Part shown: positions 1-13,340 of the stretch, one piece after another | How positions within the stretch are numbered: the first letter of the stretch is position 1 | Layout: each line of letters starts with the position of its first letter | Assembly (NCBI GenBank): GCA_004794785.1 | Contig: SJOL01007625.1 | Span: 62,001 to 126,000, forward strand | Length of the DNA: 64,000 bases | Direction of reading: 5' to 3' | DNA from: Opisthorchis felineus | Lineage: Eukaryota > Platyhelminthes > Trematoda > Opisthorchiida > Opisthorchiidae | Program-made: the position numbers and the translations under genes | Notes under the pieces: model-generated | Told to the model about the DNA's origin: nothing | Seen by the model: the letters and a program-made list of their open reading frames with translations, nothing else | Databases searched by the model: none

Positions 1-2779
1 ACCCCACATGATTTGACAATCATGCGCCATTGGTTAGGAATGTTGATGGCTTGAAAACTGCCCACTCCTATTCAACCTCCAATCTTATTCTCTCGGGTCT
101 ACACTGGGTACTGGCTTTTCAGCTGGCTGCACACGTTGCTTATCAGAAACCGCACGTGGCGGTGTATGGAGGGTCCATCCGCGTAGCGCCATTTCACAAG
201 CAAGTCCGAAAATGATTGCTAACGTACCATGTGCTTGAGGGCGATAACATTGAATTTAGAATTAGTACAGCTGTAAGCTGGCACACAAAATCGACATTCA
301 CAGTAGCCACCACAAATATGTGTAGTTTTGACAAAAACAAGTAAACAGGTAGATATTGCAACAAAGAATATTGCCCACAGTACAGTGCCAATGACATCAA
401 ACTGTTTTGAACAGGGCGCCCACAAACATGAAAAACAGAAAAACGTTAGACCAAAGTGACCAACATGATGTGGATGTGCCAGTTATAAAAGAGCTGAGGG
501 AACATGCGTCCTCAGATATCCTGAAGAACAAAAGCTTCACCACTAAAATCACCTTTCTTCCTTAGAATCATTAGGAACTGAATTGCATCATAGTGTGAGA
601 ACCTTTGATGCCTTTGACATTTTGTATCCCTTGCTGAACGATCCAGTCAAAAAATACACTAAATACAAAGGGGAGTTTGTCCAAACACAACAACAGACCA
701 GCGAACAATGGAGTAAGTCAAAAAGTGACTTATCGTTTGTGGATAACTCGTGAGAGTTCTTGGGTGAAATTCCGGACGGCGGGAACGTGTTTTCGTCGCA
801 GTATAGCTGCTACACGTGTTCCGTAATTGTCCGTGGACTTGAAGAGTTTGGTTGACTCCCTGCCCCCTGCGCGCGCGCGAGTATGTGTGGTGACTGGTTG
901 TCTTGCACTATATAGGAAGGTTTGACGTGTGTATGATACATAACATCGTTCCCACGCGTACAAGACAGGAACTAACTTGTTGGTCTAAGTTGCGAGCGGG
1001 AAGGGGTTTTGTCACGTGATTTGTGTGTTTGCGGAACAAAGAAGTCGCGTGATCTAGTGAGCGCGGATGTACTAGACGAATTAAGCGAAGTTGGTTGAAC
1101 GAACAAGGAAGTGACCGCTACATGCCTTCCTTATAAGGAACCATTAACTAAGCAACAGCTCGAAAGGGAACTTCGGCAATTACCACATTCACACTGCGAA
1201 TACACTATCTCCTCGTATAAGAAACCTTCATCTAAGGGAACATTTTCACAATGCGATAACTTCATAGTATGAGCTCCCTAGTAATGAAATATGTACACAT
1301 TAATTCTACGGCATAGGACCTAAAAAGCATGGACAAGAAGACCACACCGGAAAAATCAAGGTCATGCGTCTTGACAAAGCAAGATTAAGCGATCGGAAGA
1401 TTGCGCATACAAACGTTGGCAGCCACCTCAAATAATCCAATTTTTCCTTGAAGTATTGACAGTTCATTCATCTGATGATACCGTCTGTAAAATGCACGTG
1501 TAGCTCTGTATCGGCAAGAAAGCGATGTTTTCTTATCTTTGGTAGAATTTGGTTCCGTTTTGAGACGAGTTCCCAAAGAAAGAATGTCTCGAGAGTATAA
1601 ATAGTTTCGGTGCCCTGGAATGCTACCTTGTATGGGAATACGTATACATACATGACTCCGTCTGTAAAATGAAAACGAACATGGTGAAAATTCTGCAGGC
1701 CTACGCTGATCGACTGTAATCAGTTACAATCGATCTGCATCCGAAGTTTTCCACCGTGTTAAAACAAAGTACCGACGGAAAGCATTATCAGCTTGGCCAA
1801 TCGATACATATAAACCTAGTGGGCTATTATGCCTGCCTGAAAAAAAAATTCGCCCAACGTGATAGTGCCTAAGGTTCAAAGGAGTGACGAATCAAATTGG
1901 CTTACCAATCCGCACGAAAGTATCACACGAAACCGTAAATCCGCCCGCCAGAATGAGTTTGACTTCAGACGTAGACTGGCTTTCCGCTACACGAGCTGAG
2001 CCAATCAGAAAAATGCTTGCTTGCTTCGGTCGATAGATAGAGTGTGTAATGACATGTAGGTGTGTTAGTCATGACATCTTAATCCGAGACAGCACCCGTC
2101 GCGGTTGAGTGAGTGAGTGTACCAACATGTGTTTTATGCGCCTGTTTGTCTACGCTCCTGCGTATAGTCGACCATATGCATGTCCAGGTTATTTTACCAC
2201 GTTTATTTTTTATGGAATGAATGGGTTGCTTGTAGGATGTACCAGCTTGGATTCAAACGGACCAGGACTCGCGCTTTTTGTGATTTCACTGAATCTGGGA
2301 CATCTTTTTTAGTACTACTTTTTAATACATAAAAAACAAGGAAATCTGCCATCTCAGAAACGACGTCTTCGATCTTGAATATGCCCTAGCGTTACCCACG
2401 ATCCAGTCTGCAAATTCTCTAGCATCGAACTGTCGAATTTGGACTTCCTAATCCCCAGGAGTCGAGAAATTGGAGAACTAAAAGCTGGCCATGACGACTT
2501 ACAGCGCTTCTTTTGTTGCTGTACGGGGATTGCACACAGTTCATCGGAAATCGGATTGAAATTCTCGTCAACATGTTCTATCAGCTTTCCATAATCCTAT
2601 TTAAATACATTCTATCAGAACCTCAGGGTACTGGCAGTAACCGATTTTCTAGATGAGAGCTCGCAGCTACACGAAGCCTACACAATCTTATCACTGGTAC
2701 TGGTTGGAGTTATCAAATTCAAACCTAGAAGGTGTGCCTCATTTCGTCATCGCCCTGTACCTTGGTCGTGATTGTTTAT
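1..2779. other. No gene recognised
   Basis: Only short open frames with no recognisable motif are present on either strand. A short GC/CG run lies at 869-880 and a lone TATATA at 909-914, but no coding exon follows, so I do not call a promoter. A 13-base string, CCGTCTGTAAAAT, occurs near 1480 and again near 1660. I see no member of the repeat families described elsewhere in the window. Confidence 0.6.
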
Positions 2780-2990
2780 AATGTGGAAAGGTTGAAGTCA
2801 AAACACGATATAGTGCCATGGTCCGACGTTTCGCTTGTCGTCGACACTTTTCAAGGCTTCCTACAATCAAATGAACACGAGTCAAGTGCAGAGTTGTTGG
2901 GGCCTGCTATCAAGTCTTCTGATTGGTGTGTTCCTGAGATCAGTTGGCAGTCAGATGCCACCAGCGTGTGTGCGTGTAAGGTTGATTGTG
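2780..2990 (+). repeat. Left arm of inverted repeat around a Penelope-like relic
   Basis: This stretch is the imperfect reverse complement of 4140-4351. The best-matching blocks are at both ends: around 2781-2812 (a GTGGAAAG block followed by GTCAAAACACG) and around 2875-2970 (including GTGTTCCTGAGATCAGTTGG and CAGTCAGATGC). Both arms end in a GT-rich tract towards the centre. The reading frame through it is open for about 100 codons and could be the decayed N-terminal part of a second, oppositely oriented PLE copy, but I see no diagnostic motif, so that is inference. Confidence 0.7.
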
Positions 2991-3159
2991 TGTGTGCGTA
3001 CTTTGGTTGGGATGTGCCTCCGTGTGTTGTTGTGCTGGCTATGACGCGTCACTGTTGAGATTCCTGCTTAACCTCAGTCCACCAAGATGTGCAGTAAGTC
3101 AAAGTTAGATAGACGGGCTGTTGGCTCCATCACTGTTGTTGATGCAGTTCCGTCGTGTT

Positions 3160-4125
3160 GATCTCTAAGGCTTCAACGCATGCCCGTTCCAAGTATGATC
3201 TGAATCCTGACTGGAATATACTTGTGCCATCGAAGTTGATTTGATCGATTGACTCAAATGCGTGGAGCGCAATGGCTGAGTTACGCTCAAGTTTTTTTGA
3301 AACTCAGTTGGATTTCGTGGAGAAAAACGGGCGTGTCGTTTGTGCTCCGTGATTCGCACATGCAGTTGCCTGACTGTCTTGTCTATGTATTTGGCTGGAC
3401 GTTCTACACAGGGAATTTGGTAGACGCAGTTTGTGCGATTTTGGGTACGGTAGGGTGTTTAACCCTTGAAAGGTGTCGTTGTAAGGTGTTATCAGTTCGG
3501 TAGATTGTTTTAATATCATAATCCCGAAACATCTTTTAGATGGCCTCTGAAGTGTCATTTCTATGTGGTGTTCTCAAAGTGACCGATTAGCGTTCTCCTC
3601 ATTGTTTGGCAATGAGCCCTATGGGGTATTTATTTTACTGTTTTGCCCGACTGAGTCAGTTCAGTTTATTTGCTCGTACGGAATCATCATTCTTGACAGG
3701 ATTTACCAACAAACCGACAGCTGCGAGTTTGACATAGTGTGGATACAATGACTCGCAATACGAGTACCTGCCTGACTGTGTGGGATTTCTGTGGATTCGC
3801 AATGAAAATCCACGGTTGGTATTAACAGATAGCTTGCGATCCAGGAAAGTAATAGTCCTCTGTTCGTGAATTCTGTTCTATTGCACTGTTCGTTCAAGCA
3901 TTTTAGGAATGCTTACCGTTGTGTGGCTTATATGGTGGCAAGTATGTCGTCAACGTATCTCGGCCAGGTACATGATGGATGGGCGAAGTTACGTAAAGCG
4001 TTAGTTTCAACATGATGCAAGAAGAGGTTAGCCACTATTGGTGATACTGGAGAGCTCATAGCGACATCATCAGTTTGTCTATAGATTATGTTTTGAAAGG
4101 TGAAATAAGGGGGGCTTAGACGCAT
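3160..4125 (-). pseudogene. Penelope-like element relic: reverse transcriptase plus GIY-YIG endonuclease
   Basis: Read on the minus strand, 4125 to about 3930 encodes RT motifs typical of PLEs: YRQTDDVAMSSPVSPIVANL, then about 15 residues later RYVDDI. About 80 nt on, after frameshifts, comes FLDRKLSV and then SLRIHRNPTQSGRY (near 3860-3760), matching the usual FLDxxx...VYRKPTxTxRY block after the catalytic site. From about 3430 to 3165 a frame reads YIDKTVRQLHVRITEHKRHA, the GIY-YIG endonuclease signature (family consensus YIGQTGRxLxxRIxEHKRA), followed by a decayed endonuclease tail. The order RT then endonuclease is diagnostic of PLEs. Several frameshifts and stops, a shortened connector (about 450 nt between FLD and YID) and a missing N-terminus show it is dead. 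It lies inside an inverted repeat. Confidence 0.85.
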
Positions 4126-4135
4126 GCAAATCTAG

Positions 4136-4154
4136 CACACACACACACACACGC
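4136..4154. repeat. (CA)n microsatellite
   Basis: Nine to ten uninterrupted CA units. It sits at the junction between the PLE relic and the right inverted-repeat arm; the left arm ends in a comparable but interrupted GT tract. Confidence 0.9.
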
Positions 4155-4351
4155 TGATCGCATCTGACTGCCAACTGATCTCAGGAACACACCAACCAGA
4201 AGACATGATAGCGGACCTGAATAATGCTGCACTTGACTCGTATTCAATTGATTCTAGAAATTCTTGAAAAAACTTGTCCATGGTACCCGAAATGTCAGAT
4301 TATAACATCCTATTCCTCTACACCGTGTTTTGACTTTAAACTTTCCACATC
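4140..4351 (-). repeat. Right arm of inverted repeat around a Penelope-like relic
   Basis: This is the reverse complement of 2780-2990, with clear identity over the outer 40 bases and the inner 100 bases and a more divergent middle. On the minus strand it lies directly upstream of the PLE RT motifs. It could therefore be 5' sequence of that element, with the RT N-terminus deleted at the CA tract. The far arm would then be a second, inverted, 5'-end copy. Confidence 0.7.
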
Positions 4352-7300
4352 ACAGCGCTGAATCGTATGACCTCGCTATTTCAATTAAACCCCGGTGCTG
4401 CCTGAAATAATTTTGTCATGGTCAGATCGTTGTCCACTCCCTTGCATCCTATGGGCTTTACCTAGAAGTGGCATTAAATGCCCTGTAGACTGGTGCATCG
4501 GTGGAATGTTTCATCGTGGAGCAAAATAAAGCCTGTCAGGTGAAAGTTTGTCGTGGCCCATTAAAGGGCATTCCTTTATACTTGACCCTGATTGACGCAT
4601 GTTTATGTATATGTGTAAGAACTCACCTGCTAATGCACTGGTTTGGTGACTGCTAACCGGAAAACCTAATTCGGATTCCAACCAATTACACGTAAGAGCC
4701 TGGAAACGATATGTCGAAAAGGATTTCCTCGCTCAAGTGAGTGTTCTCAGTCCACTCGCGAGTGTATTTCAGTTAGTTTTGGGTTTATGTGCTTCTTACT
4801 GGAAGACAAAATGCGGAATTATATCAACAGAATCTGAATATGCTGATTCGTGTGTCCGTGTTTAGCTCACCGCCCTTACTGTACTATTTCAGCCCAACCA
4901 CACTGAACACTGGATTTTTGTTCCTTCTGATAGAGTTTAACCTCTTCTTATCATAACAGTATTACGATGATGCCAATTTTTGTTGTTGTCTTGAGTTGCC
5001 AAATAACTCTTAGGCAACGAGAGGATGAGCCACTGTGAAGATGCCCTGTCATTTAAGGACACATCCGCCAATTTTCACTCATTTGGAAAAACCGCCGAGC
5101 CCACATGAAACCACAATCATCAATTATTATCAGCCTAACTTCGGTCGCCTTCTCCTCAGAGGATGTCAGACCATATTCATCTTAAACACCAGAGTAAACC
5201 AATATATTTGTCGAGTTCAGTCCACGTGTTCTTAAAGGCATGGGGAATAAGTGCGAGTTGGTTGATCGGGTTATTGGGTGGCGTAAAACGAAAAGAGTGC
5301 AATGTCAGCAAGAGTTGCTGCCATCAAGTCGCTACCGACATCCTTACGCCCGCCGACCTATGAGTACTCTGACCGGACCAACCTGATCCGGTTGCCAGAT
5401 GACCGAGGTTGGGTAAGTGTAGGCAAACATACAGATGCAATACAGAACAGTTTGGACAAAACCACTAGTGACGAAAAGTAAGCTTTATGACAGCATCATG
5501 AAAGAATATTTTATTTGCATGTCTATTTTGCTGGGATTAACTTTTTTCGTGAGGCTGAGGAGACCGCTACCTCCACAGAAAGTTTGACTGTGAACAGTAA
5601 ATGAATGTTTTATTTCTCTTTAAAAAAATGTTCAATTCAAAACTAAAGGCTTCTTACGTAACTTCATCAAATCAATGTCAACTAATAAATAACAGATCAG
5701 TTGTCATGGCAAGCTGACGAGCAATTAAATTCTTATCCCGGTTATAATGGCTATCGTGGTTAGGTAAAACGTTGAAACATCAGCCCGGAAGCCGCAACGA
5801 CATTTCAGTGCACCAAGTTCAGTTCGATTAGTCGCCTGCACTAAATCTGCCCTTCAGCATCTTATGTTCTGAACCTCCGCAACAGAATCTAATAAGTCGT
5901 TGGTATTCATTGGGTGCCCCTTAATTAGTCGCCTGGATTGATTTTCTACTACTCGTTAAGACGCAACCCACGTTAACTCCAACCTTATATTGACCTCAGT
6001 TCACACCCACTTAAATAAGATGTTTCATGTATACAATCTTTATGCGCAACCAATTCAACGTGGTACTGCAAGATGAGCCAGCCTGTGGACAGAGTGGTGG
6101 TCAGGATACTAGATGTTTTACTCACAAACGGTTCGGTCGCAGCTCATCAGTTGCTCCGGTGAAGTTACATTTCAACGAGTTGCAACCTGTAATTTATGCG
6201 TTAATATCACAGGGGTAACTGCTGAGCTGCCTCATGACGTTAAATGTTTTCAAACTAATCCTTTGGAATCGTTTTTCGCTTTCATCCAATAAAACCTAGT
6301 CCACGGATGACCGAAATCCCAGTAGCCTCTGAGAGGGAGAAAAGAATGTAGGTTCGTAATGATTTTGGCCCCTTGGTTTTCTTTGTATGTCCAGCGAGTG
6401 GCCACAGTGAGAGAAGTTTTCTTCAGAACAGCTAACTTGCTACCTCCACAACAAGTATTATTGTCCGCATGTACGCCGAACAGAGATTACAGCATCACAA
6501 GTTAAGTGGGCTCATACTCACTCATCCTCCTATCTCCCATCATGATTTCCACTACGGTCGTTTTCCTTTGATATATTTTCTTTGCTGTTCCGGAGATCAT
6601 GACCAGATGTGAAAAGCGAAAAGTAGAGTGACAGCAAAGTTGAGGGCTCCAGTGCTTTGGGTTGTATAAGCTGAGACCATAGAGTGGTTGGTCACTTTGA
6701 GAAACCAGGCTCGTTGGTGGCTGCAGCACATTATTCTACGAAAGGTGTCTCCAAGCATATATCAATACACAGAAACTGGACGCACAGCCGACTGCTACGA
6801 CCTGCTCCCCATCCACATCGAAGACATTCGACAACCTGGCAAGCTAGTGTGACTAAAATGTTCAAAGCTCGAAACCTTTATCGTTGACTGCCTAACCAGC
6901 CTTACAAATGCTTCTCAGTCAGCGGTAAGTACTCTAGTAACTCTCCCAACTTCTAGGGAACCCGACCTAGACAAGCTACACTACACCTTTCAACGGAACT
7001 TTCATTAGGCGAGTATCTTTGCAATGGTCAACTGATCCACCGTCCTGGTAAGAGCCGCAAGGTGGAGACAACAACAAACCGAGGGCTTTTGTGCATTCTT
7101 TCCGAATCGTAGTGATGGGATGATTGGGGATAGGCACTGAAAAGTTCGTCTTCCATTGATTTCTTGATGCCTTTTGGCACCGAAAACGACGATGAGATCC
7201 ATGGAGTATTCTGCAGACGTGGAGTGGCCACCTTACTCACAGTGTGAGAACTGGAGCACAAAACAATTCCAAAATAGGTTAACTTGTAAACAGTCACCAA

Positions 7301-10300
7301 TAGATAGCCAGTCATTTAGAGAGTCAGGGTGTTGCTGACCGAACCCCATAGCAAAATTTTGCGTTTTTAAAATCTGCTCCTCTTACAAAGCAGTGATTGA
7401 AGATGAGAACAGTGTCATCCCTTGGAATGTCGTCCACGGGAAGCGCTACTCACACAGGGTTGGGGTCTTTTCTAGCATATTACAAGTCAAGAAGCTGAAA
7501 AGAAGGGTTAGGGCCAGCATCCTTGAGGAATACCATTGAACAATACCATTGTCGGCAACAACCTGCAGGCATCGAAAAGGAAGTAATCTGCTCGGAGTAA
7601 ACGATCCAGAGCGGATTCTCAGTTTGTTCACTACTGATTTCTATTCATATTGTATTCCGAAATCAACTAGTCTGAAGTGATGGCGTTCGTACAGCTAATA
7701 GTGTTCCGGTGGTGTAATCACTTGTCATGGCAGACATACTTCTTCACACACTCATTCACCCAGTTATTTGCGCAGTATCCAAAGCAAGTAACCGCGTATG
7801 TCCAGCGCAGTTAACAGCGGTCGGCCAGGGCTAGCGCTACATTTCGGAAGTGGTGCGGATTCGTATTGCACCACAACCATAAAACAAGGTCTAAAAGCGG
7901 ATAAACAGCCCACGAGCCTGATTCAGTCAGTGTACGCTAATGTGACGGAAATGCATTCTTTTGGCCAGTTACTGCCTTCCTAGATAAGCAAGAACGATAG
8001 TCATACGGAACACTGGCTTCCTGTTGGTTGTTCGTATGTGCGTGCTGACCGGAATGCACACTCAGTTTTGAGAGGAGATCTCCCGTACTCCATCTTCCGG
8101 GTCACTCAGGCGCTTGAATTCGCTCCCTGCACTCATATAGACGTCTTGGTTATGCTCTGCCAGCTGCGCCCACGCAAACATCAAGAAAGTAAAACGGGCG
8201 CCCCTATTAGCAGTCTTGAGAGAGCCGAACGCGCGTGCGTGCTTACGTGTGTGAAACCATGGAACGGACACAAACTTTTCAGGCAAAGTGGTTGGTCGTT
8301 CGATTTTTGTGCCGCTGTATGAAACCAAAGTCCGCACATTGCTTAGTGCATACACTCCCCCCGCCGCATGTTGTGAGTCATTCAGGGTATTTCAGGAGCA
8401 CCAAGTGGGTGTGTTGGGTTGACTGAAACATGATGGCACTTGCTGTTGGTGCAACATAAACCATGACAGCCAGTCCTCAAACTCGTATGATTGCCCTCGT
8501 GTAACAAATTATCATGTGGCTGAATCAACTGATCTTGAATATTGCTTACGCGGTCTAGCACAGACGTCAGAAAGCCTCATCTTGAATCGGGAATTCTGAT
8601 ACCTCAAAGCTGGTCGGATATGCATGCATGACCGTTAATCGTATTATGGGTTTGTTACCCCGGCTGACCCCGTTATGGCCAGTTGCAACCGGATTTGGAG
8701 GGATGTCAACACAAAAGTCCACGTCCAAAATGTACAGACTGAGGCGCCTACCTGTACGTAACATAGCACAGGAATAACATGTCTTCCTGCACTCTTCGCA
8801 CCATTTGGGTCGACGACAAATTCCTCAACTTCATGTCCTTGGATTCGTCAATTTATCCAACTCGTTCATTCTGCCACAGACGCAACCAAAAGGATCACAA
8901 ACTCACCGTTCAACAGAAACTGCAGATTTTGTAGAAATGAACGTGCCAAAGGTCACACAGATTTCTGTAGAAAAGGATATGGAAGTGTCTTTAAGGGCAA
9001 TAAAAAATTAACTGGAGCCTTCAGTTCTGGTGAGCCCTGCAGGCTTGCTGAACCGTTTTGAGGGGAACGAAACACGAACAAATCAATGGAGCAGTCTTCC
9101 AGTAGTTTCCTTGGCTCGGCCGTTGGCGCGGGGAACTGCTGGTAATAGGAAAACTCTTATACTGTAGGAAGGTTCATCTGTCTGCTGGTTCAGGAGTAAG
9201 CGACTTCAAATTCTATTGAGGTTGCATCCGATGAGGGAAGAGGCGGTTTAGTGTCCAATCATTCAAGATAAACGACAAATTTACAATTCCCCTGTATGAT
9301 AGACAGAGAAATGCAGTACCTGAGGAGGTTTATTGGCATTTCGAAACAACTTCCTGGAGACGTTAAGCTGCTTCGATTCGAAAAAGGTATTCAGTGCTGA
9401 CGAAAGCGCCACCACCGAGGACTCTAGACATCAACAAAAAGCGTGAAACGGAAATAAAAGCCTTTGATGGACGCATTACACTATATATATGTACATACGT
9501 ACCTGTTGTTGACCGGAAAATATGTTAATCCACGCTGTTTCCGAAGTACTGACCCCACGCAATCGCCAGTAGATTCTTATCATTCTAAAAGAGTCTGGAT
9601 GGTTAGTGCCTTATTTAGAGACTTCTTATCCGGTCACAGTAAGTGTATGATTGGGCGAACTATAAAATCGTCCTGGACAGTGTAACAGTACACAAGAAAC
9701 TAAGAACGTTTCCCGAATTTTATTTGGCATGCTTGCTACCCAGTTGCTGGTCCGTTGCACAACTGATGGGCGAAGCAGTTGTCTGGTCACTTGAGTGCGA
9801 TTATAGAATATTTCTGCTGGAGTTTGTTATTTAAGATGGTGAATAAAATTCACTTTCTGCAAGGGTTTCGGATTATCCATAGATGCCAGAGCAACCCGCA
9901 AAAAACTGTTATCATTAACTTCTCTGATAAAGCAGGATTCGCAGGTAGACTGGAACCGCTTACGTAGACATGTGATGACGTTCCTTCTGCAACAAAAATT
10001 TGCAGTCAGTTTGCAGTCAGCTAAAAGCCCTTTGATCAGGAAGTTGACAGGATTCGTATGAAGGATGACAGTGGCAAGATGATGTTCCGTACTTTCGTAC
10101 TCGTGTTCTATCCTTTGAACCAATGATAGTCTTGGGGAGTTCAAGAATCAGGAACCTACTGGAAGCAACGATAACACAAACAATTCCGGCGTCTTTTCGA
10201 CGTTGGAAGCACTGAAATTGCATGCTGGTTACGTCTGACCTGCCCGTGAAGTGTTTCCGCGAATAATAGTCAAAAACGGCGTTTGGTCAAGAAGCGATCA

Positions 10301-10527
10301 CACATTTACGGTTTTGGGGAATGTTTTTTGCATTTTAACCCCGAAGGTTCGACTGGTTATGGAAACTATCTGTACAAGAATACAAATGACGAGGTGCAAG
10401 AGCTCCGGTACCACGAGTGGCGGTACAAGTTGGCTATAGTGCGTACTAGCTGCGCAAATGTGTGAGGCTGTTGCACAGACAGAAGTGTGTGTGACAGTGT
10501 GTGACAGCTAGTGGTGTGAGGCGAACC
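4352..10527. other. No gene recognised
   Basis: About 6 kb with no coding exon, RNA gene or repeat-family member that I can support. Open frames are all under 100 codons, overlap on opposite strands and contain no domain motifs. This is consistent with intergenic or intronic sequence. Confidence 0.5.
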
Positions 10528-10860
10528 GCTCTAAAAAACCAAACATCACGTCGATTGGACGGATATGTTGTGAGCCGGCTATGGACCATACGAAGGCATG
10601 CACTGATTCGTCAGAATGTGAGCCAATTAAGACCGAGGATTTTAACTAGGGGCTTCTGGCCTGACCTTGTGGAAAATTCCGTGATAACCCTATAAATACA
10701 GTTGCATTAATTTTCCTCCGTCTCCATAAACGGATAGCCCAAGTAACCACGTCTTTTGATGTGCCATAGTAAGTGGAAGAGGAAGCCAAGTACCGACACG
10801 GGGGTTTCGATATTGTCTGCAAGAAGCAACAACGGTGAATATATTTGGAGGCTAAGCATA
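10528..10860 (+). repeat. Dispersed 0.3-kb repeat, copy A
   Basis: Aligns in the same orientation with 14101-14403. Shared landmarks are CGCTCTAAA followed by ACATCACGTC, TTGGACGGAT or TTAGACGGAT, GTCAGAATG with GAGCCAAT, CCGT/CATGGAAAATT, and CTCCATAAACGG. The copies differ at roughly a quarter of positions by eye, so the family is old. It has no coding motif and its type is unknown. Confidence 0.65.
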
Positions 10861-13091
10861 ATGGCGTACATATGCTGAAGAAATTACCCACAGTGGTTTG
10901 TTTTACGTCGTAACAAGGGGCTAGAATCACTTTCATCTGGTCGGTTATCTTACGCTGATCAGTCAGCCAAATTAGTAGAGATGGACAAACTGCTCGACAG
11001 TGAATCCCAGTTGTATTAAGCCATTTCCAGACTCAAAGCCATGACGTATGTAAAGGGGAATCTTGGAGTCTTCCGTGCTTCTGGGTGAGTTGTACGTCGT
11101 GCTCAAAACCTGAGTACAGTTACCGTCATTATAATTTTTTTGGTTTTAGCAGGTCTCTGCAACAACAGTAACCTGACCGTTCCCTTGACTATTGCGCGCA
11201 AAAGCAGAGATTATCCCTTATAAGTCTGATTAAACTTTAAATGTAAACTACGCTTTGTTAGTGACAACTCAACATCTGAATAAGTTACTGCAACCAGCAT
11301 TCTTTTGTTGAGTCCATTTATCCCCTGCAGACAGTCCCTTGGGGAGGGAGTACTGTAAATGCAAAAAGAAATGGAAAACATTCGAACCAAAATAACGACA
11401 TTGTGTACTAGGATGTTTGGAGACTGAAATGAGGACAATCCAAACAAGGATTACCTAGCAACAGTGGCATGTCTTTTTGTGCAATTTGACATGAATTTCA
11501 TTCTGCACCTCTCCTCACTGAAAACCACCTCCTTCATTGGGAGCCTAGTTCTCGTTAATCACTCTTGTTTTCGTTCCCGTGTGTAGCTATCAGTGAGGAG
11601 TTTGAGCGCACTCAATTCTTCAGCTAACACCCTGCCGAGTTCCCCATACCAAAATTTGAGTCATGTGTACTTTTGATGGCCCCGGATATCAAAAGAAAGA
11701 GCTGTGCTCGAAATACTACGGTACTGTTTACACACAGTCGAGCAAAACTATACGACGAATTTATATGATGCCAGAAATCACGTGCGAAGGTCATGAAAAA
11801 ATTACGGGCACATACTCTTTAATGAAAGAAAAACAAGAGGAATAAGGGGGAGGTGTGAATGAGAGGTACGCGGGCCATTGGGTCACGGAATGACTAACGT
11901 AAATGTCAGACAAGATTTTAGGACCGGATTTTTGCAGGGCAACTCAAGTTCAGAGGTGGCACAAGTTTGTTTTTGAAGCGAAGTTTTCGGTCATGAAGTC
12001 GGATTCCAATGGCCTCTGTGATCGACAATAGTCTGGATCCTACCAGCCGTGATCAGTTCAGTGGTCAAACTGCCATGTTCCACCACTAGCTTCTGTGTGT
12101 ACTCAGTTGTATGCTCGGGTCGAGCACCTTACTTTAGCCGCACGACAAGGCGTTTGTCTTGCAGGTTTGGGCGCGTGGGGCACTTACCTTAGGTCTTATT
12201 GGTAATCAAAAATCTCGAAGAGCACTGACATGCTATTCTCCGCTTATCATTTGAATATTTGACAAACACCCAAGCCTCGGCACTACGGAGTGTCTTTGAA
12301 CTGGTTTGACCTTCGAAACCCCAATCAGTTTATTTTCGGACTTCCAAAATTTAGGTATTGAGGGTCATGGATTCTCTTCGTAAAGCTTCTTCCCCATGTC
12401 TCATCCGCCTATGAAAGATTGACCCCGATGAACGCGGAAGTGAATCACCCGTCTTGGGTTCTTCTGATCTTTTTCAGTTGGCGGGATAAAGTAAAACTAT
12501 CCAGCTCTTTGTTAATAATCTGTCACTACTGGCTCGAGCGCACCCGGACTGCTGGATATTTTAGGAATTGGAGCAGACCCAAGATTTTCCTGAAAATCAT
12601 TCATTTTGAAAGCTGTTGGCAGAGCAATTTTTCGGTAGTGCTCTGTAAAAAAAAGTTTTACTGAAAGTCACCATCTAATGAAGGGATGCTGCACGATGAG
12701 CAGCTTCTGAGCAATCTCAAACTAAAGGTTTACTGCCCCGCCTGGGAGAAGGTGTTCAAACAACTGACTATCCGATATTCGGGATGGTGTTGATGTCTGG
12801 GCTTGCTTAGTTTGATCGCTCTTCCGAATTCGGGAAAACAGGGATTTTAGACGCACACACTTGCTGAATCCAATAAGTACAGCCTTTTTGTTCCATTTCA
12901 TCAGCCACATAACAACTTGGGAGTACACGCACTTGGAACACAAAATGTCTACGACACCAGCTGCCTCCGCACACTACTAACCATCTATAAGTAGCTCAGA
13001 AGAAGGATATTCACCCAATGGGCGAAATTTCGTCTGAGGGGTCGTCACCCTAGGAGCCAGCCAAAACGCGTGACAGCGTGATGTCGATACC
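10861..13091. other. No gene recognised
   Basis: No supported gene or repeat. The frames at 11663-11845 and 12419-12664 on the plus strand are lysine- or aromatic-rich but match nothing I know and lack convincing splice sites. Confidence 0.45.
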
Positions 13092-13340
13092 CTGACTAAA
13101 GGATGAGTGGAGCTATAGACTGTTTACGTGCGACTTAATGACACCACTGATCAGCCGCACGTGGCCGAACGCCTAGGTGTTCAAACCACTTGCAGGGAGT
13201 TCGCGGGCTCGAGACTCTCTAGAGTACCTTGTGATGCGCATTGCTGACGATTCCCACTAAGGATGAGACAGCCGTACAGTGTTTATTGGCTTCTCAGTAT
13301 AGGTTGTCTTCACATAGACTACGAAGTCTCTATTAAGACT
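13092..13340 (+). repeat. Second dispersed repeat family, copy A
   Basis: Shares its layout with 33853-34055: a start block TGACTAAAGGATGAGTGGAG, a central GATCAG, then AAGGATGAGACAGCCGTACA, a pyrimidine-rich TTCTCAG stretch, and an end block AAGTCTCTATT. Partial copies occur on both strands near 50.3-50.8 kb. No coding content is seen. Confidence 0.6.

Noticed and set aside
850..920. GC run followed by TATATA, possible promoter
   Set aside because: No downstream exon, initiator or other support; one TATA string is expected by chance.
8567..8764. Minus-strand frame with LSLYILDVDF, resembling a PLE FLDV block
   Set aside because: No catalytic DD motif before it and no YRKPT-like block after it in any frame.
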